From positions 1-63,847 of IMG/VR virus record IMGVR_UViG_3300025131_000031: DNA of 63,847 bases; one strand, 5' to 3'. This document shows positions 8,566-17,863 of the stretch, piece after piece. The notes under the pieces are model-generated. The model was not told the DNA's origin and ran no database searches. It saw only the letters and a program-made list of their open reading frames with translations. How positions within the stretch are numbered: position 1 is the stretch's first letter; each line of letters opens with the position of its first letter. This DNA is from a virus. A program made the position numbers and the translations under genes.

Positions 8566-10363
8566 TCTTAATCTTAAAGATATAGATTCACATGTAAATG
8601 AAAGATCATTCGCATACAAGAAAGCTGAAAGCCTGAAGTTAGAATATATCGGATTTGCATACTTTAAAGATCCTGAAACTAATATCATAAAGGCGGTTTC
8701 TATGAAAGAAGGTACAAGATTAAAGCTTTTTAAGGAAGAAGAGACTAAACAGTCTTTAATAAAAGCCCCACCAACTGAAGCCGGCACTGCCAGATTTTAT
8801 TATATTGATGGCGGAAAGGAATTACATATGGTGACTAAAGGGTATGGTGCCAAACAGAATTGGAACGCCGCTTCAGACCGAGATGTTAGAACAAAAAAGG
8901 CTAAAGAAGAAAAAGGCAAAAAAACTGTAGATTTTACAGATAAAAATAAACAACTTAAGAAAATCGATACGGCTAACTCACAAGTATTCAAGGTAGATAA
9001 TAATCTAGATGATGCAACATTCGCAAAGAAAAATAAAGGAAATGAAAATCCTGAACCTCCTCCACATTTTAGGATGCCAAAATTGCCCAAGGGGAAATAT
9101 CCTGTAAAATATCAAAAGGTCTTAGAAAGAATGTTGAATACAAAATCTAATGATACTACTAAAGCTATATCTCATTTTGTAGAAGGAGACGCAGGTGCAG
9201 GACAAATTTCAGCACAAGCTGGAGAATTACTAACAATGATGTTTTCATCTATGGATGATAAAACGTTTAATGCAGTTAGTCAAAAAATATTAGATCATAC
9301 AGAAGCTATTCGAAAAACGCATTGGGACACTAAAAAGCAAAGTCAAACGGTCAATACAGTTGTTGATTCATCATGGGTTAAGGCTGCTATAGGTAATAGA
9401 AACGCTATACATTCTAGAATTTCAAAACAATTCCCAGGCGCTAAAATAATAGCAACATGCTGGGATACTAAAGAAGAAGTAGAAGCATTGGGATTAGATG
9501 ATTATAAAGTCAATAAAGGATTTTCTACTGATATGTACTTGAAACTTCAAGATAAAGATGGTAAAGATATACTGGACGAAGTTTCATTGAAAAAATCTAC
9601 AAAAGTTAATTTTATTAATAGTGGAATATCTAAATTTAAAGATTGGGATCCTCAACTTGAATCTGAATTGGATGGTAACGCTTTTAGAATAGAACAAAGA
9701 AAACGCCTAGAAGCTGGAGTTAAGAAATTCGCTTCAAGCCACAAGAGAATGATGAATAGTAATGCTAAGTATAAATCAGCTATTGAAAAAATGGAAAAAT
9801 CAAAAAAAATAGATTTAGCAACAGCTGCATCTGGCAAAGGATCACATCGTAATGCAGCTAAAGTTATGATGAATGTTTTGGTCGAATTAAGTAAAGCAGG
9901 TAACAAGGAAACAAAAAAATATTTAGATGAACACATGAAACATACAGATAATTTAGCTAATCTAGCCGTTAAAGCGATTACTAACAATGAGAAACTAAAA
10001 GATGGTTTATTGAAAGAAATAAGTTCAGAATTTCCATTAAAATCTGTTGCTAATGGAGAAGAGAATATGGCAATTGGTCAATATTCATTAGATAAATTTA
10101 CTATGGAAAGTATATTTGGAACATCTGATTATGATAAAATAAAAGAGCATTTAATAGCCGAAAAAGATTCTAAAGGCAAACCTTATGTGGGATATAGAGC
10201 TAAAATAGGCGATAAAACAATTCCTATAGCAGAAATAGCAATAAGAGAAAAGGGTAAGGGATATTCAGGAACACCAGCACTTGAAATGAAATTACACAAC
10301 GAGTTTGCTAAATTTTTAGCAAAAGCACACGAACAAGTTTATTCTAGCGGAGAAACAAAGTGA
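8549..10363 (+). CDS. Large hypothetical protein with possible EVSLKK nuclease-like core
   Basis: About 604 aa from the GTG at 8549, chosen because GGAG at 8538-8541 sits 7 bases upstream; an in-frame ATG at 8543 is the alternative. It is lysine-rich and mostly helical. The region around residues 330-365 (STDMYLKLQDKDG then DEVSLKK) shows an Asp followed by E-x-x-x-K, which faintly resembles a PD-(D/E)xK nuclease core, but flanking elements are not clear enough to assign it. It overlaps the gene before and the gene after (by 4 bases), so it belongs to the same operon as the small capsid-peptide genes. Confidence 0.6.
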   Translation: MTKKNNLNLKDIDSHVNERSFAYKKAESLKLEYIGFAYFKDPETNIIKAVSMKEGTRLKLFKEEETKQSLIKAPPTEAGTARFYYIDGGKELHMVTKGYGAKQNWNAASDRDVRTKKAKEEKGKKTVDFTDKNKQLKKIDTANSQVFKVDNNLDDATFAKKNKGNENPEPPPHFRMPKLPKGKYPVKYQKVLERMLNTKSNDTTKAISHFVEGDAGAGQISAQAGELLTMMFSSMDDKTFNAVSQKILDHTEAIRKTHWDTKKQSQTVNTVVDSSWVKAAIGNRNAIHSRISKQFPGAKIIATCWDTKEEVEALGLDDYKVNKGFSTDMYLKLQDKDGKDILDEVSLKKSTKVNFINSGISKFKDWDPQLESELDGNAFRIEQRKRLEAGVKKFASSHKRMMNSNAKYKSAIEKMEKSKKIDLATAASGKGSHRNAAKVMMNVLVELSKAGNKETKKYLDEHMKHTDNLANLAVKAITNNEKLKDGLLKEISSEFPLKSVANGEENMAIGQYSLDKFTMESIFGTSDYDKIKEHLIAEKDSKGKPYVGYRAKIGDKTIPIAEIAIREKGKGYSGTPALEMKLHNEFAKFLAKAHEQVYSSGETK

Positions 10364-10641
10364 AAATCAAAAGATCTCAATTGAAGGAAATTATAAAAGA
10401 AGTAATACGAGAAGGAGCTACATCTCCAGCTGGATTGAAAGATAAACCTGCTAAAGATTATGAAACGTGGAGAGCAGAACTAGAATATATAGCCGATGAT
10501 GTTCTCTATATCCCTAGTATGAAACAAGTCGGAATATCAGAGAGAGAAATCAAACAAGCTTTTAAGAAAAGACATAAAACATGGACTGATGTATTAGTCG
10601 ATCTTGGTTTAGACCCTGATGAAGATTCAGATAATTTCTAA
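10360..10641 (+). CDS. Small protein with capsid-targeting-like N-terminus
   Basis: 93 aa from a GTG start; GGAG lies 9 bases upstream. The first 19 residues form a basic amphipathic helix (KIKRSQLKEIIKEVIRE) ending I-R-E followed by Gly, which fits the (L/I)-x-E / small residue cleavage rule of the T4 prohead protease gp21. The remainder is acidic at the C-terminus and unrecognised. The next three genes begin in a comparable way, so this looks like a packaged internal head protein. Packaging is inference. Confidence 0.62.
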   Translation: MKIKRSQLKEIIKEVIREGATSPAGLKDKPAKDYETWRAELEYIADDVLYIPSMKQVGISEREIKQAFKKRHKTWTDVLVDLGLDPDEDSDNF

Positions 10642-10661
10642 ACTAACAAGGAGAAAAAATA

Positions 10662-11075
10662 ATGAAGATCAAAAAATCCGACATAGTAGATATTATTAAA
10701 GAAGTAATCAGTGAAAAAGAAGATGATGGAACAGAATTACCTGGAGATCATTTCGATAGTGATAGTGCGAGAGTATTTTTCAATGCCGAAGATGCTCAAT
10801 GGGCTGTAGATTCTTATAAATCAGATGATGCATGGGAAATATCTGTAGTTCCTAGTGTTTTTGGATCTAAGAGGGGTTCACACAAAAGAGCTAATAGAGA
10901 TGCTGTAGTAAAAGCAGCTGCTCCTTATATAAAAAAGCTTTTAAGCAAAATCAAAGCTAAGACGATTATATTAGTTGGTGCAAAAGGTAGTTGGATAGCA
11001 GGAAAATCAAATGTCATACCAGGATATAAAGCTACAGGCAAGAATCGCAAAAACATTATAATGTCAAAGGGATAG
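10662..11075 (+). CDS. Small protein with capsid-targeting-like N-terminus
   Basis: 137 aa with a good AAGGAG Shine-Dalgarno sequence. The N-terminus KIKKSDIVDIIKEVISE is closely related to that of the previous gene and ends I-S-E followed by Lys. The body alternates helix and strand (YIKKLLSKIKAKTIILVGAKGS) and is unrecognised. The related leader on an unrelated body is what is expected for internal proteins targeted to the prohead by a cleavable peptide. Confidence 0.62.
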   Translation: MKIKKSDIVDIIKEVISEKEDDGTELPGDHFDSDSARVFFNAEDAQWAVDSYKSDDAWEISVVPSVFGSKRGSHKRANRDAVVKAAAPYIKKLLSKIKAKTIILVGAKGSWIAGKSNVIPGYKATGKNRKNIIMSKG

Positions 11076-11083
11076 ATAATATT

Positions 11084-11296
11084 ATGAAATTGAGAGAGAC
11101 ACTAACAGAAAGTAAAGTGGCCACAGATATAGTAAAAGCATTCAATAAGAAATATTTCAAAGTAAAATCATCTAAATCTGGTAAAGCAGAAGTCATTAGA
11201 ATAGAATACAATGATGCTGATGGTGATAAGAGTTGGATGAAATGGACTATAACAGATGAGGCTATTAAATTAGATGAAGATTTTGATAGTTTTTAA
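11084..11296 (+). CDS. Small protein with capsid-targeting-like N-terminus
   Basis: 70 aa. It begins MKLRETLTE followed by Ser, a short leader ending L-T-E. The same leader, MKLRDTLTE, starts the next gene. The body (about 60 residues) is alternating charged and hydrophobic and has no recognisable motif. The T4 internal protein I leader MKTYQEFIAE has the same length and ending. Confidence 0.6.
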   Translation: MKLRETLTESKVATDIVKAFNKKYFKVKSSKSGKAEVIRIEYNDADGDKSWMKWTITDEAIKLDEDFDSF

Positions 11297-11321
11297 ACTA
11301 CCAACTTTTGGAGAAAAAGTA

Positions 11322-11693
11322 ATGAAGCTACGCGATACATTAACTGAAGGCAAGATGTCAGGCCTAATGAATAAGGTAAAATCTATTTTCAAAGATAAGA
11401 AATATTATAGAATAGAAAATAGAAAAACTCAAGATGGCATAGAGTTAATAATCACAATGAATATGGATGGCGGCGATTATCAATTCAGATTTGTCTTCAA
11501 TGAAGATATAGATGGAGTATATTACCAAGATGACGATGGCGCTTATGCTTCCGACCTCATTAATAAGACTGCACCTGAAGAGCATAATAGAGATGATTGG
11601 ATGTGGGGAGGCATTTCTTCAGCCTGGTTTTCAAAGAACTTGAAATATTTTCAAGTTCCAGATGCAGAAGAAATGGGATTAGAACCTCTATAA
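11322..11693 (+). CDS. Small protein with capsid-targeting-like N-terminus
   Basis: 123 aa from the ATG at 11322, chosen because GGAG at 11310-11313 is 8 bases upstream and because this start gives the leader MKLRDTLTE|G that pairs with the preceding gene. An upstream in-frame ATG at 11274 would lie inside the previous gene and hide the leader. The body is acidic and aromatic (DQRFVF-like strands, DDGAYASD) and unrecognised. Likely another internal head protein. Confidence 0.62.
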   Translation: MKLRDTLTEGKMSGLMNKVKSIFKDKKYYRIENRKTQDGIELIITMNMDGGDYQFRFVFNEDIDGVYYQDDDGAYASDLINKTAPEEHNRDDWMWGGISSAWFSKNLKYFQVPDAEEMGLEPL

Positions 11694-11754
11694 AGTTTAA
11701 AAATATATACAAGCTTAATTAGAATATATAAAGCACTAGCAAGGAGAGTTTCGT

Positions 11755-12195
11755 ATGATAAATACTGTACTATTAGCTACATTCATCAATAATAGACGGA
11801 ATGTTAGCTCTGTTTTAAAATTAATATCAGACAACTTTGAAGTAAATAACGATAAAGTATTTCTTTTGAAGAACTCAGATGATGAAGATCAGTACGTTCT
11901 AACGTATAATATTATAAGGAAAGATATTAAATTTTCTGACATTGTTAGAAACACTATTTCATTGCATAGAAAGAAAGATACAAATACTTTATACACACTT
12001 AATGCGCTGAATGAAGTCGTGCTGCTACAAAACAATGGACAGCTGGATGAATCTTTTAGCGTTGATTGGAATGAATACAAGAATTGTATATTACTGACAA
12101 AGTATATGGAAGATGATATTTCAGATACTGAATCAGAAACTTTTGAACTACGGAGAATAAATACTGAGTTAGTAAAAGTGTTTACATTAAGATAG
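11755..12195 (+). CDS. Hypothetical protein
   Basis: 146 aa, not recognised. A strong AAGGAGAG ribosome site lies 9 bases before the ATG, after a 60-base AT-rich spacer that contains ATATATAAAG and may hold a promoter. The protein lacks the leader of the preceding genes. It ends 9 bases before the large glycosyltransferase gene. Confidence 0.55.
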   Translation: MINTVLLATFINNRRNVSSVLKLISDNFEVNNDKVFLLKNSDDEDQYVLTYNIIRKDIKFSDIVRNTISLHRKKDTNTLYTLNALNEVVLLQNNGQLDESFSVDWNEYKNCILLTKYMEDDISDTESETFELRRINTELVKVFTLR

Positions 12196-12204
12196 AGGGC
12201 ATAA

Positions 12205-14652
12205 ATGATAAAGTCGAATATTGAAGATGTGTTTGTTTCCATCATCTTGTTAGCCGAAGATACTGGTGTTGAACATACCAAGGCAGCTATAGATAATGTA
12301 TTAGAGCAAACACATAAAAATCTGGAAATAGTTATATCAACACTATTTGATGATGAAGAACTAAGAGCAAAATACGATAATAACTGGAACATAAAATTCA
12401 TTAAAGCTTCCAAGGGAATTGATTTTCTCAAAGAAGCTATTAATGAAACAAAAGGTGACATAATATTCTATAAGACTGTAACAAATGTCTTATGGTTTCC
12501 CCGACACATACAGGCGCATTTAGAGGAATTCAAGCAGCAAAGAAAAGCTAAATGGGCCTTGAGTCATGTTGAGTATAGAGATTTGGCTAATCCAGATCAT
12601 CCCCTCAATACGATTGGATATAGAATAGAGAATCCTCCTGAGACGGTTAAGATTATACTTGATGAGATTGCTCATTACAAGGAAGTTGCAACTAATTGGG
12701 GAGAGTGTGTAGCACAACACGAAGGGGAAAATCTGTTTATGGCAGGTTTAATCCTTAAGCAATGGAATGAAGAAAGATTATCAGGAGTCATTCCATCTGA
12801 ATTAACTGTTGTTCAATGGATTCCGGTTGATGGTGACAATCAAATGTCATATGAAGAAATGGCTAAGCAACTTGGAACCCCAGTCGAAACAGAAATTAAA
12901 GATGAAAATAAATTTATTGATGGTAACATAGAAGTTGTAAGAACATTACCGACAGTTATGGGTAACTCTCATCTCGATGAGGCTTATAATAATCAGATGA
13001 GAGAAGCTATCAAAACAACTGTTGACATTAAAACGATTGGTATCAAGAGAACAATAGGACTGGGTGATGTAATATTAGTGGAGCCAATCATAAAGAAGCT
13101 TAAGGAAAAACATCCAGAAGCTATAATAACTTTATACACAGCTAAGCCTGATATAGTGAAATATTTCAAGAACAAGCCGCATGATGTTCAAACAATAGAA
13201 GAAAATCAATTGCTTCAAGACTTTCTTTCTACAACACAGAATCAATTGAAGTATGATCTTGATCTTTCTTATGAGAGTAGATTAGGAACACCATTCATTG
13301 AAGCGTATACTGCTGTTTGCGGAATAGAATGGAATGATTACAAAGATAAACATCCTCAGTTAGAAGGCGGAGATGGTGGAGGAGTTGCAAAAGATAGACC
13401 ATATGTTGTAGTAGTTGGTGATGGATCTGGTTGGGCTGGTAAATCTTGGGGACAAGAAAACTATAAAGAGGTTGTACAAAACATAATCGATAGAGAATTC
13501 AGAGTAGTTGAGCCTGGATTTGAAATATTTAGTGGATTGACTGATGATCAACATGCAAAATGTGATTTAAATGAGTTGGTTACTATTATAAGAGATTGTT
13601 ATTTCTATATCGGAACTGATAATGGCCCTATGCATATAGCTAGAGCATTCAATAAGCCTTGTATCATTATAGCTGGAGCTGCAATTCCATATTTCTCTAC
13701 TCCAAATAGAGAAAAGATATTTTATGTCCAAGATAATTCATTAGATTGTTTGGGTTGCAAACATAAGCAATTCTTTAGTTCGCAAGGATCTAATAATCTA
13801 ACATTCGTTCCAACATGTACTAATGAAACAGGCGTATTGTGCATGCAAACTATCAAGCCCGAACATGTCATAAGAGCTATAGATAAATTTTTAGATAGAC
13901 CAAGATCAATATTCAGACCTAAAACTCCTACTGATTTCTATTTCAATATCCCAGGGCATTCTTATTACTATGATGAAGGAATAGATCTTATTCAGCGAAG
14001 TGATATTGAAGAACATCCTGATCAAGTAGATGATTTACACGAACAATATTCTAGTAGATGGGAAGAGGTTTATGAAAAATATTCTAAGACTTTTGTAGAG
14101 GAAGTTTTGAAACATAGACATGCTGAATCTCAGTTTAAAGAAGGAGATAAGAGAACATTTCTAGATGTTGGATGTAATATTGGATTAGTTGTTAAGGCCG
14201 CTGAAGAAGCTGGATTCAATGCGATTGGAATAGATTTGAATAGAAGTTCTATACTCAAAGGTAATGAATTATTTTCAAATTTGAAGCTTATTGAAGGTGA
14301 TTTTATGGATAGATCTACTCAACCAAATGTCGATAATGACTGGAAAGAATTAGAGTATGATATTATAGCCTGCAATCAAACTCTAGAACACATTTCAGAT
14401 CCTGTAAGATTCTTAAAAAGATGTAAAGAATATATGAGCGATACAGGCCTCATGTTCATTGGAATTCCATCGATGGATGAAGAAGGTGCTAGAGATAAAA
14501 TGCATAGATTCCAAACATTAGGAACTGGTGAACATACATGGCTGCCAACTAATAAATCATTTGAATACCTGATGAAGAAAGTAAAACTAAACTATGAACA
14601 CTTACAAGATACAAGCAAAGGAATATTTGTCAAAGCATGGAAGAGAACATAG
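12205..14652 (+). CDS. Three-domain GT2 / GT9 heptosyltransferase-like / methyltransferase protein
   Basis: 815 aa. Residues about 1-110 look like a GT2 nucleotide-sugar fold (SIILLAEDTGVEHTKAAIDN, then NETKGDIIFY). Residues about 270-570 are GT9/ADP-heptosyltransferase-like: GLGDVILVEPIIKKLKEKHP is the first Rossmann motif, VVVVGDGSGWAGKSW is the second domain, and YFYIGTDNGPMHIARAF is the signature D-x-G-P-x-H sugar-nucleotide site. Residues about 650-815 are a class I SAM methyltransferase with DVGCNIGLVVKAA (motif I), IGIDLN and NQTLEHI. It probably adds and methylates a sugar on a surface glycan. It opens the glycan island; the methyltransferase at 14653 follows directly. Confidence 0.78.
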   Translation: MIKSNIEDVFVSIILLAEDTGVEHTKAAIDNVLEQTHKNLEIVISTLFDDEELRAKYDNNWNIKFIKASKGIDFLKEAINETKGDIIFYKTVTNVLWFPRHIQAHLEEFKQQRKAKWALSHVEYRDLANPDHPLNTIGYRIENPPETVKIILDEIAHYKEVATNWGECVAQHEGENLFMAGLILKQWNEERLSGVIPSELTVVQWIPVDGDNQMSYEEMAKQLGTPVETEIKDENKFIDGNIEVVRTLPTVMGNSHLDEAYNNQMREAIKTTVDIKTIGIKRTIGLGDVILVEPIIKKLKEKHPEAIITLYTAKPDIVKYFKNKPHDVQTIEENQLLQDFLSTTQNQLKYDLDLSYESRLGTPFIEAYTAVCGIEWNDYKDKHPQLEGGDGGGVAKDRPYVVVVGDGSGWAGKSWGQENYKEVVQNIIDREFRVVEPGFEIFSGLTDDQHAKCDLNELVTIIRDCYFYIGTDNGPMHIARAFNKPCIIIAGAAIPYFSTPNREKIFYVQDNSLDCLGCKHKQFFSSQGSNNLTFVPTCTNETGVLCMQTIKPEHVIRAIDKFLDRPRSIFRPKTPTDFYFNIPGHSYYYDEGIDLIQRSDIEEHPDQVDDLHEQYSSRWEEVYEKYSKTFVEEVLKHRHAESQFKEGDKRTFLDVGCNIGLVVKAAEEAGFNAIGIDLNRSSILKGNELFSNLKLIEGDFMDRSTQPNVDNDWKELEYDIIACNQTLEHISDPVRFLKRCKEYMSDTGLMFIGIPSMDEEGARDKMHRFQTLGTGEHTWLPTNKSFEYLMKKVKLNYEHLQDTSKGIFVKAWKRT

Positions 14653-15345
14653 ATGGTAAATAAAGATATGATTCCTGAAGAGGAAAGAACTTACCAAGAG
14701 TTTGTGAAAGTTATAAACACTGAAGATCATTATGTCGGTGGATGGGATTCAAGATCTGTCCAGGGCCCATTATCTCCTGGAAATGAAATAGTATCATTGA
14801 GAGAAATTGTAATGGAAGTTATGCCAGCTGGAAACGTAATAGAGATAGGTTGTTGGATGGGATTATCTACTACAACAATAGCTCTATCACTAAAAGAAAG
14901 ATGGACAGATAGATATAAGCTTTATGCAATTGATCCTCATGATTCAGAACATTCTATGAAAACTGATAGCACAAAAGAATACTTTGGCAATACGCCTGGT
15001 GGTTGGGACATGCATGAAGTATTTTGGAGAAATTTACAGAAGTGGGGAATAGCTGATTTGGTGGATTTCACAAGAGCTAAATCTCATGATGTGAAGAATC
15101 TCAAACAGTTTAAAGATGTTGGATTCTTATGGATAGATGGTGATCATAGAGCTGAATCTGTAGAAATGGATTTATCTAGATTTGCTCCATTGGTTATTCC
15201 AAATGGTATTATAGCTCTTCATGATAAGAATCTAGCTGGTGTTAGAGATTCTATTGAAAACTTTATGGAAGCAAATGAAGAATATGTTGTGCATGAAGAC
15301 ATGTTAGAGAGTGATTTAATCTACTTCTTGAAGAAAAAATTATGA
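14653..15345 (+). CDS. Class I SAM-dependent methyltransferase
   Basis: 230 aa. VIEIGCWMGLSTTTIAL is motif I, YAIDPHDSEHS the second strand, FLWIDGDHRAESVEMDLSRF the acidic motif of the Methyltransf_24 family, and NGIIALHDKN follows. Members often methylate sugars or glycosides. It starts directly after the GT2/GT9/MTase gene and is probably co-translated with it. The substrate is unknown. Confidence 0.72.
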   Translation: MVNKDMIPEEERTYQEFVKVINTEDHYVGGWDSRSVQGPLSPGNEIVSLREIVMEVMPAGNVIEIGCWMGLSTTTIALSLKERWTDRYKLYAIDPHDSEHSMKTDSTKEYFGNTPGGWDMHEVFWRNLQKWGIADLVDFTRAKSHDVKNLKQFKDVGFLWIDGDHRAESVEMDLSRFAPLVIPNGIIALHDKNLAGVRDSIENFMEANEEYVVHEDMLESDLIYFLKKKL

Positions 15346-15508
15346 AGAGATAACCTTTAAATTAAGTAATACAACCTATACACCAGATTTTTTCATTTAC
15401 GATGAGAAGGGAGAGTTAATGAGAATAGAGGAATTTAAAAACAAATATAGAGAGCACAAACATAAATTTCATATATTATATAAAGATGATTTAGAAAGGG
15501 GTGATTAA
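15346..15508 (+). pseudogene. Fragment of a PD-(D/E)xK-type endonuclease
   Basis: An open frame without its own start reads EEITFKLSNTTYTPDFFIYD and then MRIEEFK. The YTPDFF...E-x-F-K pattern is the core of small phage PD-(D/E)xK nucleases of the kind found next to homing endonucleases. It fills the gap between two sugar genes and ends at the start of the next gene, as the Vsr-like remnants in this window do. Probably a decayed mobile nuclease. Confidence 0.4.
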
Positions 15509-15968
15509 AACGGAAACAGTAGGAGACTTATTTGATAAGCTTTGCATTTTAGAAAAAAGGCAACAAGTATTTAAAAATGAGAGTGAAAGACCAACAGATG
15601 TGCAAAAACATCTTAAAGAGCAGAAGAGAGTGCTACTAAGATATCTCTCCGAGATTATGTTCGATGTATGCAATGGCGATAGATTAGCTGAATTCAAGAA
15701 ATATAAAATATATGATAAGAAAGTAGCGACGGCTATGGAAGATAGTTTTGTTCATTCTATAGTGCAGTTAAATACAATAACACATGAGCTCTGGGATTTA
15801 GAAGATCAGAGAAGAGATAGATCATTATCTGATAATGAAAGACTAGGTGCAGCAGATAAAATCTCAATGTTCAATAAAAGAAGAAATGATGTTATAGATC
15901 ATATCAATGAAATATTTTCAATAGTCCAAGAGGAGGAGTCCGCCGATGGAAGAGGAGGAGTAGGATGA
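15501..15968 (+). CDS. Conserved-looking hypothetical protein of glycan island
   Basis: 155 aa, helical. It begins with a motif of the type T-V-G-D-L-F-D-K-L-x-I-L-E, which I associate with small helical proteins found beside glycosyltransferases, without known function. The GTG at 15501 has AAAGGGG directly against it, so the true start is uncertain. It overlaps the RmlD gene by 4 bases (ATGA). Confidence 0.5.
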   Translation: MIKTETVGDLFDKLCILEKRQQVFKNESERPTDVQKHLKEQKRVLLRYLSEIMFDVCNGDRLAEFKKYKIYDKKVATAMEDSFVHSIVQLNTITHELWDLEDQRRDRSLSDNERLGAADKISMFNKRRNDVIDHINEIFSIVQEEESADGRGGVG

Positions 15969-16945
15969 AAAAAGTTTTAATATCAGGTGCTAATGGTCAA
16001 TTGATGCTAGATGTAAAAGATGCTCTAAACAAATATGAAGATATATTTTCAGTAAAGGGATACTCTGGTAGAGATATGTGGGATGTTACTGACTCTGAAG
16101 AATCGGAAAGAAGATTTCACGTTCATTCACCAGACATTTATATCCACGGAGCTTCTTATCACGTTGTAGATCAAATAGAAAAAGATCCTGTGAAAGCTCT
16201 AGATGTGAATGTAGCTTCTTTGCATAGAATAGCAAAGCTTTGTAATGACTACAATACTATGCTAATTAACTTCTCAACTGATTATGTATTTTCAGGGAAC
16301 GATGTAGGCCCGAAAAATCCAGGAGAACTAAGTACATTGACATCATTATCAGTACCAACAATGATTGCTAGAATGGAATCTACTGGCCCTAAAGTTAATT
16401 TCGCTAAAGGTTACCCAGAAAACTGGACTCCTGATCCTGTGAATTTTTATGGATTGACAAAATATGCTGGTGAAAAGGCTGTGAGTAATAGTGCTGAGTT
16501 ATATTTAAATATAAGGGTATGTGGTTTGTTTGGTAATAGAGGTAGTAAATCGAAAGGCTGTGTTAATTTTCCTTTATTGGTGTTAGACAAGTTAGATGCT
16601 AATGAACAAATGAAAGTGGTTAATGACCAGTATACGACCATTGGCTATACGAGAGATATAGCTGAAAACTTAGTTAATCAATTACGTACTATAGGTGAAA
16701 ACGGAGATTACTTTTATAAATCTACTATTCATTTAATGAACGAAGGAATATTAACTTGGTATGAACTTGCACTATTCATTGCTCAAATAAAAGGTAAAGA
16801 ACATTTGATAACACCTGTAAGCAGTGATGAAAATTACAGCGATGTTAAACGTGCAAAATATACAGCATTGAAAAACTCTTATACGAAACTGCCGCCCTGG
16901 CAATCAGCAATAGTTCGATACTTACAGGAAATACGGAGATTATAA
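15965..16945 (+). CDS. rmlD: dTDP-4-dehydrorhamnose reductase-like SDR (RmlD family)
   Basis: 326 aa. KKVLISGANGQLM is the N-terminal nucleotide-binding glycine motif in the RmlD form (GxxGQ). YIHGASYHVVDQIEKDP and NFSTDYVFSG match the RmlD signature stretches, and the catalytic Y-x-x-x-K appears as YGLTK. The length fits (about 300 aa in bacteria). RmlD makes dTDP-L-rhamnose from the 4-keto sugar. A cupin epimerase-like gene follows at 17203, but no RmlA or RmlB is evident here, so the host pathway may be tapped, or the substrate may be another NDP-4-keto sugar. Confidence 0.75.
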   Translation: MKKVLISGANGQLMLDVKDALNKYEDIFSVKGYSGRDMWDVTDSEESERRFHVHSPDIYIHGASYHVVDQIEKDPVKALDVNVASLHRIAKLCNDYNTMLINFSTDYVFSGNDVGPKNPGELSTLTSLSVPTMIARMESTGPKVNFAKGYPENWTPDPVNFYGLTKYAGEKAVSNSAELYLNIRVCGLFGNRGSKSKGCVNFPLLVLDKLDANEQMKVVNDQYTTIGYTRDIAENLVNQLRTIGENGDYFYKSTIHLMNEGILTWYELALFIAQIKGKEHLITPVSSDENYSDVKRAKYTALKNSYTKLPPWQSAIVRYLQEIRRL

Positions 16946-17167
16946 ATGACAGTTGAAGAAGCTAGCAAACTCAGGTTTGTGAGTGGAACGGAAAACTGTT
17001 TTTTAAGAGAAGGTGAAAAATATTTATCAGGTGAGAATTTGAAGTTTGAAAATCAAATGAAGAACATAAAAGAAACAGGAGATAACACATTTTATTTCTT
17101 TGAAGTTATAAGAAGTGATCCTCTTTTATTAAAATATAATAAGGACAAATTGGAAAAGATAAGATAA
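16946..17167 (+). CDS. Small hypothetical protein
   Basis: 73 aa, not recognised. It starts one base after the RmlD stop codon. Charged, with an aromatic NTFYFFEVIR strand; no cysteine pair or membrane segment is seen. Confidence 0.45.
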   Translation: MTVEEASKLRFVSGTENCFLREGEKYLSGENLKFENQMKNIKETGDNTFYFFEVIRSDPLLLKYNKDKLEKIR

Positions 17168-17202
17168 ACAATTCGAAATAATATTAGAAGAGAGGTTAAA
17201 AT

Positions 17203-17748
17203 ATGAGTTTTAGATTTCATCAGGATGATCGCGGGATTAGGTATTGTGATATTTTTCCTGAAATAGGCAAGGGCGATATAAATGTGACTGTGATTGAAAG
17301 TGGAGCTGTAGCACTCTGGCACCGACATGAACATCAAAGCGATTACCAATTGGTCGTTAAAGGATCATTGAAGATTGGTATGTGTAATATGCCATTATAT
17401 AAAATGATGGATGATGTAGATTATAAAAAATCCGATCTAGAAAAAGAGTGGAAAGAGAAGTATTTCAAGATATATTGTAACATAGTATATTCTGATGAAC
17501 CTGAAAACTTTTTGTTTCCCAATGTTTTCTCCAAAAATGAATCTAAAGTATATTGGCATTACTTATCAGAAAAATCAGCCAACCGAGGACCATTATTCAT
17601 TCCGGCTGGTTTATGGCACGGATGCTACAATTATACAGATGAACAAGCAATTCTAATTTACCACATCACAAATAAATGGGATGGTAAAGATGAAGACAGA
17701 TGTGATCCTGAAATGATGGGTTGGGATTATACTCGTCAAATTAAATAG
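17203..17748 (+). CDS. Cupin-type sugar epimerase/isomerase-like protein
   Basis: 181 aa with an AGAGAGG ribosome site. ALWHRHEHQSDYQLVVKGSL is a cupin first motif, and LFIPAGLWHGCYNYTDEQA is the second, as in RmlC-type NDP-4-keto-sugar 3,5-epimerases (P-x-G-x-x-H-G). The end ITNKWDGKDEDR also recalls the RmlC C-terminus (Y-x-x-x-x-E-R). It is likely to act on the same nucleotide sugar as the RmlD-like reductase 1.2 kb upstream. It could instead be a related WxcM/FdtA isomerase. Confidence 0.62.
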   Translation: MSFRFHQDDRGIRYCDIFPEIGKGDINVTVIESGAVALWHRHEHQSDYQLVVKGSLKIGMCNMPLYKMMDDVDYKKSDLEKEWKEKYFKIYCNIVYSDEPENFLFPNVFSKNESKVYWHYLSEKSANRGPLFIPAGLWHGCYNYTDEQAILIYHITNKWDGKDEDRCDPEMMGWDYTRQIK

Positions 17749-17752
17749 TTAT

Positions 17753-17863
17753 ATGGTTTTATCAAAGATAGCAAAAGGAGATAATATTTTTCATTCTGGC
17801 AGAGGTATACCAAAAAAGTATAACAGGCTTGATGGCTATAAGATAATAAGAGAAGCTAAATGA
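17753..17863 (+). CDS. Very small ORF, 36 aa
   Basis: A 36-codon ORF (MVLSKIAKGDNIFHSG and so on, ending IIREAK) that overlaps the next start codon as ATGA. The overlap supports translation. Basic; no function. It may be the end of a decayed gene. Confidence 0.35.
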   Translation: MVLSKIAKGDNIFHSGRGIPKKYNRLDGYKIIREAK

